64,000 bases of DNA from an uncultured Roseovarius sp. GTDB lineage: Bacteria; Pseudomonadota; Alphaproteobacteria; Rhodobacterales; Rhodobacteraceae. A program made the translations under genes and the position numbers. This document shows positions 50,767-60,008 of this stretch, in pieces (positions within the stretch are counted from its first letter, which is position 1; every line of letters starts with the position of its first letter). The notes below the pieces were generated by a model. The model made no database searches. It was not told where the DNA came from and saw only the letters and a program-made list of their open reading frames with translations. The stretch lies in NCBI GenBank assembly GCA_947496175.1, contig CANMBU010000003.1:650334-714333 (forward strand), in the 5' to 3' direction.

Positions 50767-52512
50767 TCAGCGCATCTCGTCTGCCGGAGTTACACCTAGA
50801 ATACCAAGACCTGCGGAAATAACAACGGTTACGGCCCGTGCGAGGGCAATTTTTGCCTGCGATGCGGCGGGATCATCTGCATCAAGGAATCGTAATTCCG
50901 GCTTGTCATTGCCCCGGTTCCAGAGCGCGTGCAGTTCGCTGGCCAGATCATAGAGGTAAAACGCCACCCGGTGCGGCTCGTTCGTGCGCCCGGCAATTTC
51001 CACCAGACGTGGCCATTCGGCGATCTTCTTGGCGACCGACAGCTGCGCCTCATCCGTCAACTGCGAGAGATCCGCCGCGCCAAGATCAGCGTCGTCAACG
51101 GCAATGCCCGCCTCAACCGCCTTGCGCAGAACCGATTTCACCCGCGCATGGGCATATTGCACATAAAAAACAGGGTTTTCCTTGGATTGCTCCAGCACTT
51201 TGTCAAAGTCAAAATCCAAAGGCGCATCGTTCTTGCGGGTCAGCATGACAAAGCGGGTCACGTCCGAGCCCACCTGATCCACCACATCGCGCAGGGTGAC
51301 AAAGGTCCCTGCCCGTTTCGACATCTTGAATGGCTCGCCGTCTTTATAAAGCTTCACCAGTTGTGTGAGCTTGATGTCGAGCGGCACCTTGCTATCGCTG
51401 AGCGCAGACACCGCCGCCTTCATCCGTTTGACATAGCCGCCGTGATCCGCGCCAAAAACATCAATCAGCGCATCAAAACCACGCGTGACCTTGTCATAAT
51501 GATAGGCAATATCCGGCGCAAAGTAGGTCCAACTGCCGTCTGACTTCTTCACCGGGCGGTCCACATCATCGCCGTGCTCGGTCGATTTGAACAGGGTTTG
51601 CTCACGCGGCTCCCAATCCTCGGGCTTTTTGCCTTTGGGTGGTTCCAGCACGCCCTCGTAGATCAGGCCCTTGGATTGCAGCGCCTCCAGCGACTGTTCG
51701 ATCCGGCCCGTGCCATAGAGGGATTTCTCGCTGAAAAATACATCCATCTGAACCCCAAGCGCCTTCAGGTCCGCACGAATGAGATCCATCATCGCCTCAG
51801 TGGCATAGTCGCGCACCTCGGCCAGCCAGACCTCTTCAGGCTGATCGACATAGGCATCGCCAACTTTGTCCTTGAGCGCCGCCCCGACCGGGATCAGGTA
51901 ATCGCCGGGATAGGTGCCGTCTTCGAACGCCACATCCTGACCATGCGCTTCGAGGTAACGCAGGTATACAGAGCGCGCCAGCACATCGACCTGCGCGCCG
52001 CCATCGTTGATGTAGTATTCGCGCGTGACGTCATAGCCCACAAAATCCAGAAGACTGGCCAGTGCGTCGCCGAACACGGCCCCGCGCGTATGACCCACAT
52101 GCAAAGGCCCGGTTGGGTTGGCCGAGACATATTCGACATTGACCTTTTTGCCGGCACCGGTGTCAGAGCGGCCAAAGTCGGCACCCGCCGCCAAAGCCGC
52201 CTGAACCACGGAATGCCAGAGCGACGGCGCAAGGCGCAGGTTCAAGAACCCCGGGCCGGCCACCTCGGCACTTAGAATAGTCCCATGGGCACTCAGTTGC
52301 CCCGCCAACTTCTCAGCAATGTCGCGTGGTTTCAGACCAGCCGGTTTCGCCAGAACCATGGCCGCATTGGTCGCCATATCACCATGAGCGGCATCGCGCG
52401 GCGGCTCAACCGTCACATTCGACAGATCAAGACCAACGGGCAGCTCCCCCGCCTCTTGCATAGCCTCAAGGGCTGCCAGCACGGCCTGCCTGATTTCGGT
52501 GAACACATTCAT
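50767..52512 (-). CDS. argS: Arginine-tRNA ligase
   Basis: 581 aa; [45 protein letters not shown]. Confidence 0.98.
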   Translation of the reverse strand: MNVFTEIRQAVLAALEAMQEAGELPVGLDLSNVTVEPPRDAAHGDMATNAAMVLAKPAGLKPRDIAEKLAGQLSAHGTILSAEVAGPGFLNLRLAPSLWHSVVQAALAAGADFGRSDTGAGKKVNVEYVSANPTGPLHVGHTRGAVFGDALASLLDFVGYDVTREYYINDGGAQVDVLARSVYLRYLEAHGQDVAFEDGTYPGDYLIPVGAALKDKVGDAYVDQPEEVWLAEVRDYATEAMMDLIRADLKALGVQMDVFFSEKSLYGTGRIEQSLEALQSKGLIYEGVLEPPKGKKPEDWEPREQTLFKSTEHGDDVDRPVKKSDGSWTYFAPDIAYHYDKVTRGFDALIDVFGADHGGYVKRMKAAVSALSDSKVPLDIKLTQLVKLYKDGEPFKMSKRAGTFVTLRDVVDQVGSDVTRFVMLTRKNDAPLDFDFDKVLEQSKENPVFYVQYAHARVKSVLRKAVEAGIAVDDADLGAADLSQLTDEAQLSVAKKIAEWPRLVEIAGRTNEPHRVAFYLYDLASELHALWNRGNDKPELRFLDADDPAASQAKIALARAVTVVISAGLGILGVTPADEMR

Positions 52513-52587
52513 CCGGGCGATCCTTCCTTTGTCGGGCGTCGGTTTAGCACCCCCGTGGCGCGCGTCAATCGCGATACGCGGCGCGAT

Positions 52588-54408
52588 TTACTTTGCCACC
52601 ACGTCCTCACGACCGGGCCCAAACCAGACCAGTTCTGTATCCGGGTCTGGGTTCCACTCCGCATCAGCAGAGAGCAAAGTGAAGGCTCCGCCCTCTTTGT
52701 AAAGCGCTAAGGCAATGCCGTCGGGATTTTGCTCTGCCCATTCTGATTTGGTGAATTCATCCGTAAGCCGCGTCACGCGCACCTCCCAGCCTTTCGCCAT
52801 TTTGCTCGCAATTTCCAGATAGGTGAGTTTGCCGACAAAACTCTGACCTCCCAATCCGGGCGGCAGTACCAGACGTTTGCTCTCTGATTTCAGCCGGCCG
52901 AGCTGAAACACGTTCTCGCGCCCGAATTCCGGCGCAAGATCTGTCGCAACCAAAGTGTTGTAGGCATCATTGTCGCTCACTGCGACGATGCGGCCATAGG
53001 ACATGATCTCGACACTATGCTCCGCCGCTTCCGAGAGCACATCCCCATAAAAAACGTGCAGACCCGCATCGCGTGCGCTGCGCAGGCGCGCGCGGTTAGT
53101 GTCCGTGATCAGAACCGGGATTTTCACGCTGAGCAAAGCTTGTGCAAAAGAGGTCGCAAACTGAGAACCACCCGCGATGATGACCCCGGGCGTGCCTTTA
53201 CCTGCCAAGCCCATAGCGCGCGCCACAGGGGCAAGCAAAAAGCCGTTCAGAACGACCGTGACGGCCACGAGGGCAAATGCGAAGGGTGTCAGAAACGCTG
53301 CGTCCTCAACCCCGTTGGCCACCAATCTTTCACCAAAGAGCCCCGCAACCGCGACAAGCACCACGCCTCTTGGCCCTGCGAGGCCGACAAGCAGGCGTTC
53401 CTTGAAGGGAATATTGGTTCCTAAAAGCGACAGAAGCACGGTGGCCGGGCGCACCAGCAAGACAACCACAGCCACCAGGACCGCAGCCTGCCAGTTCAGA
53501 CGCCCAAGCGTCTCAAAATCCATGTTTGCGGCAAGCAGGATGAACACACCCGAGACCAACAGAATGGTCGCATGTTCCTTGAACCGACGCAGTTCGGTGT
53601 AGCTCGGCAAGTTGGCATTGGCCATGACAATACCCATGACGGTCACTGTCAAAAGCCCGCTTTCGTGCAGCATGTAGTCTGTGACCGCGAACGCGGCGAG
53701 CAGGGCGGCAAAGAGCACGGGCACTTTCATGTATTCCGGCACATAGGCCCGGCGGAACGCCTCACTCAACCCCCAGCCCGCGCCGTATCCTACTGCGCAA
53801 GCGATTGTAATACCGCGAATAATTTCCCATGCGGCATGGCCAAGACTGCCTGCAGCAGCAGTGACGACAACGACTTCAAAAGCCAAGACAGCCGCCAGTG
53901 CTCCAATGGGATCATTCACGATTGCTTCCCACTGCATAAGCTGTGCAGGACGCCGATTAAGACGCGCCTGCCGCAAGAGTGGCGCAATGACGGTTGGCCC
54001 GGTCACGATCATGATCCCGCCAAAAACCGCCGCACTTTCCCAACTGAGACCACCAACATAGTGCAAAGCCAAGGCCGAGCCGATCCATCCCAACGGCGCA
54101 CCGACAACAACCAGCCGCTTTACCCCCTGCTCTGCGCCGCGCAGGCTATGAAAATCGAGCGTTAGCCCACCTTCAAAAAGGATAATCGCCACCGCAATCG
54201 AGATCATCGGCCCCATCAGGACGCCAATGTCCCTTTCGGGATCAAAAATTCCAAACACAGGTCCAGCCAACAGGCCAGCAACCAACATCAGAACAATCGC
54301 AGGCATCCTGAGTCGCCAGGCCAGCCATTGCGCACCGACGCCCAGCGCGCCGACAAGCGCGAAGGCCATGACCGGATCCAGACCGCCATCTGCGGGTGTT
54401 GCTGCCAT
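52588..54408 (-). CDS. Cation:proton antiporter with TrkA-N domain
   Basis: 606 aa; multi-TM CPA1-like (GGIMIVTGPTVIAPLLRQARL) plus nucleotide-binding segment (VIIAGGSQFATSFAQALLSVKIPVLITDTNRARL). Confidence 0.92.
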   Translation of the reverse strand: MAATPADGGLDPVMAFALVGALGVGAQWLAWRLRMPAIVLMLVAGLLAGPVFGIFDPERDIGVLMGPMISIAVAIILFEGGLTLDFHSLRGAEQGVKRLVVVGAPLGWIGSALALHYVGGLSWESAAVFGGIMIVTGPTVIAPLLRQARLNRRPAQLMQWEAIVNDPIGALAAVLAFEVVVVTAAAGSLGHAAWEIIRGITIACAVGYGAGWGLSEAFRRAYVPEYMKVPVLFAALLAAFAVTDYMLHESGLLTVTVMGIVMANANLPSYTELRRFKEHATILLVSGVFILLAANMDFETLGRLNWQAAVLVAVVVLLVRPATVLLSLLGTNIPFKERLLVGLAGPRGVVLVAVAGLFGERLVANGVEDAAFLTPFAFALVAVTVVLNGFLLAPVARAMGLAGKGTPGVIIAGGSQFATSFAQALLSVKIPVLITDTNRARLRSARDAGLHVFYGDVLSEAAEHSVEIMSYGRIVAVSDNDAYNTLVATDLAPEFGRENVFQLGRLKSESKRLVLPPGLGGQSFVGKLTYLEIASKMAKGWEVRVTRLTDEFTKSEWAEQNPDGIALALYKEGGAFTLLSADAEWNPDPDTELVWFGPGREDVVAK

Positions 54409-54410
54409 CG

Positions 54411-55580
54411 TTACACTCCTTCTCGCGCCTCGGCGCTGTCGTCTCCGCCCAAAAGCCGATTGTGGCTTTCCAGCGCATAGCGGTCCGTCATACCGGCGAT
54501 GTAGTCACTTACAAGCCTTGCCAAACCTGTTTCAGTTTTCGCCTGAGCCACGTCGGTCTGCCAGCGCTTGGGTAAAAATTCCGGTTTGGACATGTAAAAC
54601 GGAAACAGCTCTTCGACCACGCGCGTGACGCGTTCGCGCATCTCTGTGACTTTAGGGGCACGATACATATGTTTGAAGAGGAAGGATTTTATGGTCTTCA
54701 TATCCGCTGCAATCTGGTCCGAGAACAAAATCGCAGCCTGCCCTAAATGACGGATATCTTCCGTGGTCTTCACCCCGGTTTCCTCTAACCTGTATCGCGA
54801 CGTCTCAATCACATCCGCAACCATCTCGCCGAACACGCGCCGCAAGGCTTCATGGCGTCGGCGATACGCGTCCAGACTTGGATACGTCTGATCCACAGTG
54901 TCAAAACACGCACCGACCATGGGCAAATCGCGGATATCATCCTCGGTGAAAAGCTTGGCGCGCAACCCGTCATGCAGATCATGGTTGTTATAGGCAATAT
55001 CGTCGGCCAATGCCGCAACCTGAGCCTCGGCACTGGCAAAACTGTGCAATTCCAGATCATGCCGTGCATTGTAGTCGGCCAGAGCATAGGGCAACTCACC
55101 GGTGACCGGGCCGTTGTGCTTGGCAATGCCTTCAAGCGTGTCCCAGGTCAGGTTGAGCCCGTCAAACTCGGCATAATGCCGTTCCAGTGAGGTGACGATG
55201 CGAATGGCCTGCGCATTGTGATCAAACCCGCCATAGGGCGACATCAACGCGTTGAGTGCATCTTCTCCGGTGTGGCCAAAGGGCGTGTGACCCAGATCAT
55301 GTGCCAGAGCCACGGCCTCGGTCAGCTCCACATTCAACCCCAAAGCACCCGAGATCGTCCGCGCCACCTGCGCCACCTCAATAGAATGGGTCAGACGCGT
55401 GCGGAAATAGTCGCCTTCATGCTCCACAAAGACCTGCGTTTTGTGTTTCAGACGGCGAAAGGCGCTGGAATGGATGATGCGGTCGCGGTCCCGCTGAAAA
55501 CACGAGCGAAACGCGCTTTCCTCCTCGGCCACAAGCCGGGGCCGCGCGCGGTCTGGATCCGACGCATAGGGCTTTGTCAT
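54411..55580 (-). CDS. dgt: Deoxyguanosinetriphosphate triphosphohydrolase-like protein
   Basis: FRSCFQRDRDRIIHSSAFRRLKHKTQVFVEHEGDYFRTRLTHSIEVAQ...ALAHDLGHTPFGHTGEDAL (HD domain). Confidence 0.95.
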   Translation of the reverse strand: MTKPYASDPDRARPRLVAEEESAFRSCFQRDRDRIIHSSAFRRLKHKTQVFVEHEGDYFRTRLTHSIEVAQVARTISGALGLNVELTEAVALAHDLGHTPFGHTGEDALNALMSPYGGFDHNAQAIRIVTSLERHYAEFDGLNLTWDTLEGIAKHNGPVTGELPYALADYNARHDLELHSFASAEAQVAALADDIAYNNHDLHDGLRAKLFTEDDIRDLPMVGACFDTVDQTYPSLDAYRRRHEALRRVFGEMVADVIETSRYRLEETGVKTTEDIRHLGQAAILFSDQIAADMKTIKSFLFKHMYRAPKVTEMRERVTRVVEELFPFYMSKPEFLPKRWQTDVAQAKTETGLARLVSDYIAGMTDRYALESHNRLLGGDDSAEAREGV

Positions 55581-55656
55581 GTTTTTACTCGCCTGCCCTG
55601 TCTTGTGGCACTGTCCCATGCCTCATATATTGCATTGGCAAGCTGAACGAAACCAT

Positions 55657-55995
55657 ATGGAACAACCTGCGATGCAACTGCCTCCAACTGTGACGGAACG
55701 CGCCTTCGAGCGTCTGGCCGAAATCGGCGCTGGCGATCAGGGACAGGCCCTTCGGGTCGCCGTAGAAGGCGGCGGATGTTCGGGCTTTCAGTATGACATC
55801 AAGCTTGATGCCCCTGCCGAGGATGATCTTGTTCTGGAGGGCAAAGGCGAAAAGGTCGTTGTGGACAGCGTCTCGCTGCCATTTTTGACCGGGGCGACAA
55901 TTGATTTCACCGAAGAGCTGATCGGCGCGCGTTTTACGATTGATAACCCCAACGCCACGAGCGCCTGCGGGTGTGGAACGTCGTTTTCGATGTAA
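55657..55995 (+). CDS. A-type iron-sulfur cluster carrier (ErpA/IscA family)
   Basis: VTERAFERLAEI...LRVAVEGGGCSGFQYDIKLD...FTIDNPNATSACGCGTSFSM (C...CxC). Confidence 0.95.
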   Translation: MEQPAMQLPPTVTERAFERLAEIGAGDQGQALRVAVEGGGCSGFQYDIKLDAPAEDDLVLEGKGEKVVVDSVSLPFLTGATIDFTEELIGARFTIDNPNATSACGCGTSFSM

Positions 55996-56015
55996 GGCTG
56001 CGCTGCGGATAAGGG

Positions 56016-56918
56016 TTATTCCGCCGGAACCAGCTTTTCGTCGTGAATGGGGCGCATCCGTTCCCAAATCAGCCATCCACCGGCCAGGATAATGATGAAC
56101 GCACCCAGATAGGTCTGCGTCGAAGGTGTTTCGGCAAAGACGGACCAGCCGATGACAACCATCCAGATGAACTGCAGGTTCATCAGTGGCGTCACCACGA
56201 AGGCGGGCAAAATCCGCAACGCCGCAACCAGCACCCAACGCGCGCCAAAGAGCAGCAACGCGTATAGCGCAGCAAAGCCAAGATCGAGGCCGCTCATGGG
56301 GGCAAAAACAAAGGGCAAGGCCAGCCCCATCACCACCATTAGCGCCAGATTGGGGTAAAAGACCTGGGCAAGCAGGTTGCTATCGCGCTGTCCGATATAG
56401 CGCGACGCAACCATCGAGACAGAGCCCAGCAGCACGGCGGAAAAGGCCACAAGATGGCCAAAGCCGATACCCTGCAACCCGGCCGGAAAGAGACACGCGA
56501 CGCCAATAGTCCCTAACCCGAGCGCGACCCAGGTTTGACCGCGCACCGGCTCTCCTAAAACTGGACCCGAGAGGATAGCGGTGATCAGTGGGATAAGCGC
56601 GATGAAGAGAAACACATCCGCAAAGGGCAGCAGGCGGAAGGCGTGGAAAAACGCCAGCGTTCCCAGTACCGTCGCCACAACCCGAATGGTCATGGCCCAA
56701 GGGCAGAGTGTTGTCATCGAGCGCCTGTGCCCGCTTGGGTCGCGGTTGGCCAACAGGCTGAAAAGAGCGACCAGACCGCCCGAAATGGCAAAAAGCTGTG
56801 GTGCGGAGTAAGACTGTGCAAAGCCCTTGGTGATCGCGTCCGCGCCGGTGATCAATAAAGTGTAGAGCCCGGTGAGCGCAACGCCGGAGAGTACAAGAGC
56901 GGAGGCACGTTGGCGCAT
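56016..56918 (-). CDS. EamA/DMT family transporter
   Basis: 300 aa, ~10 TM, LLPFADVFLFIALIPLITAILSGPVLGEPVRGQTWVALGLGTIGV; start overlaps the upstream stop (TAATG). Confidence 0.9.
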   Translation of the reverse strand: MRQRASALVLSGVALTGLYTLLITGADAITKGFAQSYSAPQLFAISGGLVALFSLLANRDPSGHRRSMTTLCPWAMTIRVVATVLGTLAFFHAFRLLPFADVFLFIALIPLITAILSGPVLGEPVRGQTWVALGLGTIGVACLFPAGLQGIGFGHLVAFSAVLLGSVSMVASRYIGQRDSNLLAQVFYPNLALMVVMGLALPFVFAPMSGLDLGFAALYALLLFGARWVLVAALRILPAFVVTPLMNLQFIWMVVIGWSVFAETPSTQTYLGAFIIILAGGWLIWERMRPIHDEKLVPAE

Positions 56919-57991
56919 TATCCCATCGCTCCTGGGGCGCTTGATCTCGCGAAGCCCTGGAAGAAAGACTGGAAGTCCACGGCTTGTTCTGCGGTATCGA
57001 TCACTTCCCTCGCCATGTCCGAAAGCGACCCGTCCAGCAAGCGACGCATAACCGACCAGTCCGGATGGCGTGGCTCGTCCAGCGTATACATTTGCTCGGA
57101 CAGCTCGCGGAGTGGTGCAACCTCATGCCGGGGTGCAGTAAAACTGATTGGACCGTCGGGGATCTGAGCGCCAAATCCGCCTTGCCCGGACAGGGCAAGG
57201 TGCCAGTTCAGCATGAAATACGGATGATAGGCGTCTGAACGCCAGCCAATGTCGTCTTCGCGGATCGCAAAGTAACGGGTTTGCTCGGCCAGCCATCCAT
57301 CCCAGCTTTGCGGCGGCGTGACCCCGGCAAAGCGCAGGGCGATGCAAATCTCTGCCAGCAGATCGATGTTCAGCTCAAGATAGGCCAAAGTACCTGCGAA
57401 GGTCAGACTTTGGATCGACTTTTCATCAAGGCAGGGATCCTTCAGACCATAGTCGGACAAGTAGAACACGATGTGCGTCAGCTCATAAGCGGCCTTCTTA
57501 TTGGGTATCGCAAACGTTTCCGACCGTGTCGTGAAATCGCGCAACCGGTCATCCAGTCCCGGGTCGCGGGACACGGGATCCACCCCGCGGCGCAGGCACA
57601 AACGCCGTGCCTCAGCACGCTGCAAGTCTGACAGTTCAGCACCCACAAACCCTTGCTTTGCAACCCATTCCACTGCGGCTTCCGCACGGTCTCCTGGCAA
57701 TCCAAGGTCCTCAAGATCAAGACACATCGACAGTAAAAAACGATAATATTGCGGGAAAAAACTGAGGCGTTTTTCGATGGTGGTGTAGAAGTCATCGAAG
57801 GGCGCAAGCGAGGCCAAAGGCAACTCAAAGCCGCAGCTTTGATAGATGTTGAGCAACTCTGCGTTTTCCTTGAGCCAGAATACATCCTGCTGCGGACGGC
57901 GCTGCGACACAAACCGCTCTAGCAGTGCCGCCTGACGCGACTCAGGCGTCGATTGGCGGAACGGAAAATCGAAGTGAACGATGGATCCCAT
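56918..57991 (-). CDS. Uncharacterised ~357-aa protein, candidate partner/maturation protein of the FTSSL-repeat peptide
   Basis: MGSIVHFDFPFRQSTPESRQAALLERFVSQRR...NKKAAYELTHIVFYLSDYGLKD...; AAGGAAGG RBS-like sequence before ATG 57991; no family confidently recognised. Confidence 0.85.
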   Translation of the reverse strand: MGSIVHFDFPFRQSTPESRQAALLERFVSQRRPQQDVFWLKENAELLNIYQSCGFELPLASLAPFDDFYTTIEKRLSFFPQYYRFLLSMCLDLEDLGLPGDRAEAAVEWVAKQGFVGAELSDLQRAEARRLCLRRGVDPVSRDPGLDDRLRDFTTRSETFAIPNKKAAYELTHIVFYLSDYGLKDPCLDEKSIQSLTFAGTLAYLELNIDLLAEICIALRFAGVTPPQSWDGWLAEQTRYFAIREDDIGWRSDAYHPYFMLNWHLALSGQGGFGAQIPDGPISFTAPRHEVAPLRELSEQMYTLDEPRHPDWSVMRRLLDGSLSDMAREVIDTAEQAVDFQSFFQGFARSSAPGAMG

Positions 57992-58036
57992 GAATGATAC
58001 CTTCCTTAACAACCAAATTCCGTTCCGCTGAGCCGG

Positions 58037-58390
58037 TTACAGGCTCGATGTGAAGGCGTGGACAGCGTCGCCCTCAACCGCCTCGGAGGCGCGGACAGGG
58101 CCGAGGCTTGATGTGAAAAGCTCAACTGCGTCGCCTTCTGTTGTCTCAGACGCCCGGACTGGACCAAGGCTGGAGGTGAAAAGTTCCACCGCATCGCCGT
58201 CCATATCTGAGGAAGTCACGGGCGTGAGCGACGATGTGAACGCCTCAGTGCCCTGCCCCATATGTGCGTCGGCTGCTGTCACAGGCCCCAGCGATGAGGT
58301 GAACGCCTCAACTGCGGACCCGTCGAACATGTCGGCGCTTGTGTCTTCTGTGGTGTTGTACGAAATATTTTCTTTACGAAGTGCTACCAT
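58037..58390 (-). CDS. 117-aa repeat protein: short leader plus five tandem ~21-aa FTSSL-(G/T)PV units (candidate multi-core precursor peptide)
   Basis: MVALRKENISYNTTEDTSADMFDG-SAVEAFTSSLGPVTAADAHMGQG-TEAFTSSLTPVTSSDMDG-DAVELFTSSLGPVRASETTEG-DAVELFTSSLGPVRASEAVEG-DAVHAFTSSL*; AAAAAAGGAGATGACCT RBS. Confidence 0.93.
   Translation of the reverse strand: MVALRKENISYNTTEDTSADMFDGSAVEAFTSSLGPVTAADAHMGQGTEAFTSSLTPVTSSDMDGDAVELFTSSLGPVRASETTEGDAVELFTSSLGPVRASEAVEGDAVHAFTSSL
58040..58321 (-). repeat. Five in-frame tandem repeat units, period 60-63 nt
   Basis: Phe of FTSSL at residues 30, 51, 71, 92 and 113 (spacing 21, 20, 21, 21). Confidence 0.93.
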
Positions 58391-58481
58391 AGGTCATCTC
58401 CTTTTTTGCGGCAGTGCCGGTGAGTGTCTAAACCGTTACACGGCAATCGGGTCACAACAACAAAAAAACAACTCAAGGTTG

Positions 58482-58580
58482 TTATCCACATAGGTCTCAG
58501 GCCTGTGGATGACTTCTCAGAGCATTGATGATCAGAGACTTGATGTCCGAAAAAACTTGCCGAAAAAAATTTTATCCACA
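58482..58580. promoter_or_regulatory. DnaA-box-like cluster
   Basis: TTATCCACA at 58482-58490 and 58572-58580 (+), TGTGGATGA at 58504-58512 (reverse-orientation TCATCCACA, one mismatch); flanked by A-tracts. Confidence 0.6.
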
Positions 58581-58726
58581 TGGGTAAAGTTGCAAGCTCA
58601 GCCTTAACGGCGCTGTGTGAATAGACGAATCAACCTGAAGGTGAGTTGTGATTTGCTGCCGACCTGCAGCCTCACCTTGCCAGAGCGCGCAGACTGGGCG
58701 ATAGACACGTAGCAAAGGGAGGCCAC

Positions 58727-59509
58727 ATGAAAGTCGCGAGCTTCAACATAAATGGCATCAAAGCACGGCTGCCCGCCTTGCTTGACTGGCTGAAAGAGGC
58801 CGAGCCAGACGTTGCGATCCTGCAAGAAATCAAATCCGTTGACGAAGGGTTCCCTCGCGAGCCGATTGAAGAGCTTGGCTATCAGGTCGAAACCCACGGG
58901 CAAAAAAGCTTCAACGGCGTGGCGCTCCTGTCAAAAATGCCGCTTGAGGATATACGCCATGGATTGCCGGGCGATGAGACGGACGAACAGGCGCGCTGGA
59001 TTGAGGCCACTGTCGTCGGAAAAAGCAAAGCCCTGCGGATTTGTGGCCTCTACCTTCCAAACGGCAATCCGGCCCCGGGACCAAAGTATGACTACAAACT
59101 CGCCTGGATGGCGCGGCAGAAAGCGCGCGCCGAGGAATTGCTGGAACAAGAAGAGCCATTCCTGATGGCAGGCGACTACAATGTAATCCCGCAGGATGAG
59201 GATGCCAAACGCCCCGAAGCTTGGACCACTGATGCGCTCGCCCTGCCCCAAAGCCGGGCGGCCTTCCGTGATCTTGTGAACCTTGGATTTACAGAAGCGT
59301 TTCGGGCTCGAAACACCGCGCCGGGGCACTACACATTCTGGGACTACCAAGCCGGGGCATGGAATCGCGATGACGGGATACGGATTGACCACTTTCTACT
59401 CAGCCCCGAAGCCGCTGACATGATGCAGGATTGCGGCATCGACAAGGGCATTCGCGGGCGCGAAAAGCCCTCAGATCACGTGCCGATCTGGGTGGTGTTT
59501 GCGCTTTGA
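58727..59509 (+). CDS. xthA: Exodeoxyribonuclease III
   Basis: MKVASFNINGIKARLPALLDWLKEAEPDVAILQEIKSVDEGFP...IDHFLLSPEAADMM...KPSDHVPIWV. Confidence 0.96.
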   Translation: MKVASFNINGIKARLPALLDWLKEAEPDVAILQEIKSVDEGFPREPIEELGYQVETHGQKSFNGVALLSKMPLEDIRHGLPGDETDEQARWIEATVVGKSKALRICGLYLPNGNPAPGPKYDYKLAWMARQKARAEELLEQEEPFLMAGDYNVIPQDEDAKRPEAWTTDALALPQSRAAFRDLVNLGFTEAFRARNTAPGHYTFWDYQAGAWNRDDGIRIDHFLLSPEAADMMQDCGIDKGIRGREKPSDHVPIWVVFAL

Positions 59510-59622
59510 ATGGCGATCAATAGCTTTGGCGCGTCCGTTGAAAGCGCATATGCCGATGTCTTTGTACAAGACTGAAAGATGACGAGTTGCAAAGCCTGGG
59601 CGGGCTGCTCCGCCACCAAGCT

Positions 59623-59781
59623 TCACATTCCAATAATTCCAAACGCATAAATTCCGGATGTCAGAAAAACAATTCCAGAGACATAGTCAGTCATTTTACG
59701 CGGTTGTTTTTTAGGGGCCATGGTCCAGTCAGACCATTTGTTGTGGTTTTCTTCTTGGTCGACAGTGTCCCAGTAGTTCAT
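59623..59781 (-). CDS. Small single-TM hypothetical protein
   Basis: MNYWDTVDQEENHNKWSDWTMAPKKQPRKMTDYVSGIVFLTSGIYAFGIIGM; polar N-terminus and one C-terminal TM helix. Confidence 0.5.
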   Translation of the reverse strand: MNYWDTVDQEENHNKWSDWTMAPKKQPRKMTDYVSGIVFLTSGIYAFGIIGM

Positions 59782-60008
59782 AGCAGCCTCTCTCGGTGCC
59801 CCCACCAAGGCTTACTAGACACCTCAGAAATATGTCAAAAATGAGGCAAGTGAGGCAGAAATTGGGTCTACGCCCCAAGCATTTACATGCATTCTTCGCG
59901 CTCATACATCAATCACCTCCTGAGGCTCACATTGTCCACAAACTTGAATAAATGCAGAGGTCAAACTTCACACATAAAGTTTAGGCTTACTGGCGACGAA
60001 GATAATTC

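Noticed and set aside
58037-58390. Interpretation of the FTSSL repeats as a CRISPR-like or non-coding DNA repeat
   Set aside because: DNA copies diverge at synonymous sites while the peptide is conserved, and periodicity is a multiple of 3 in frame; the repeat is a protein-level feature.
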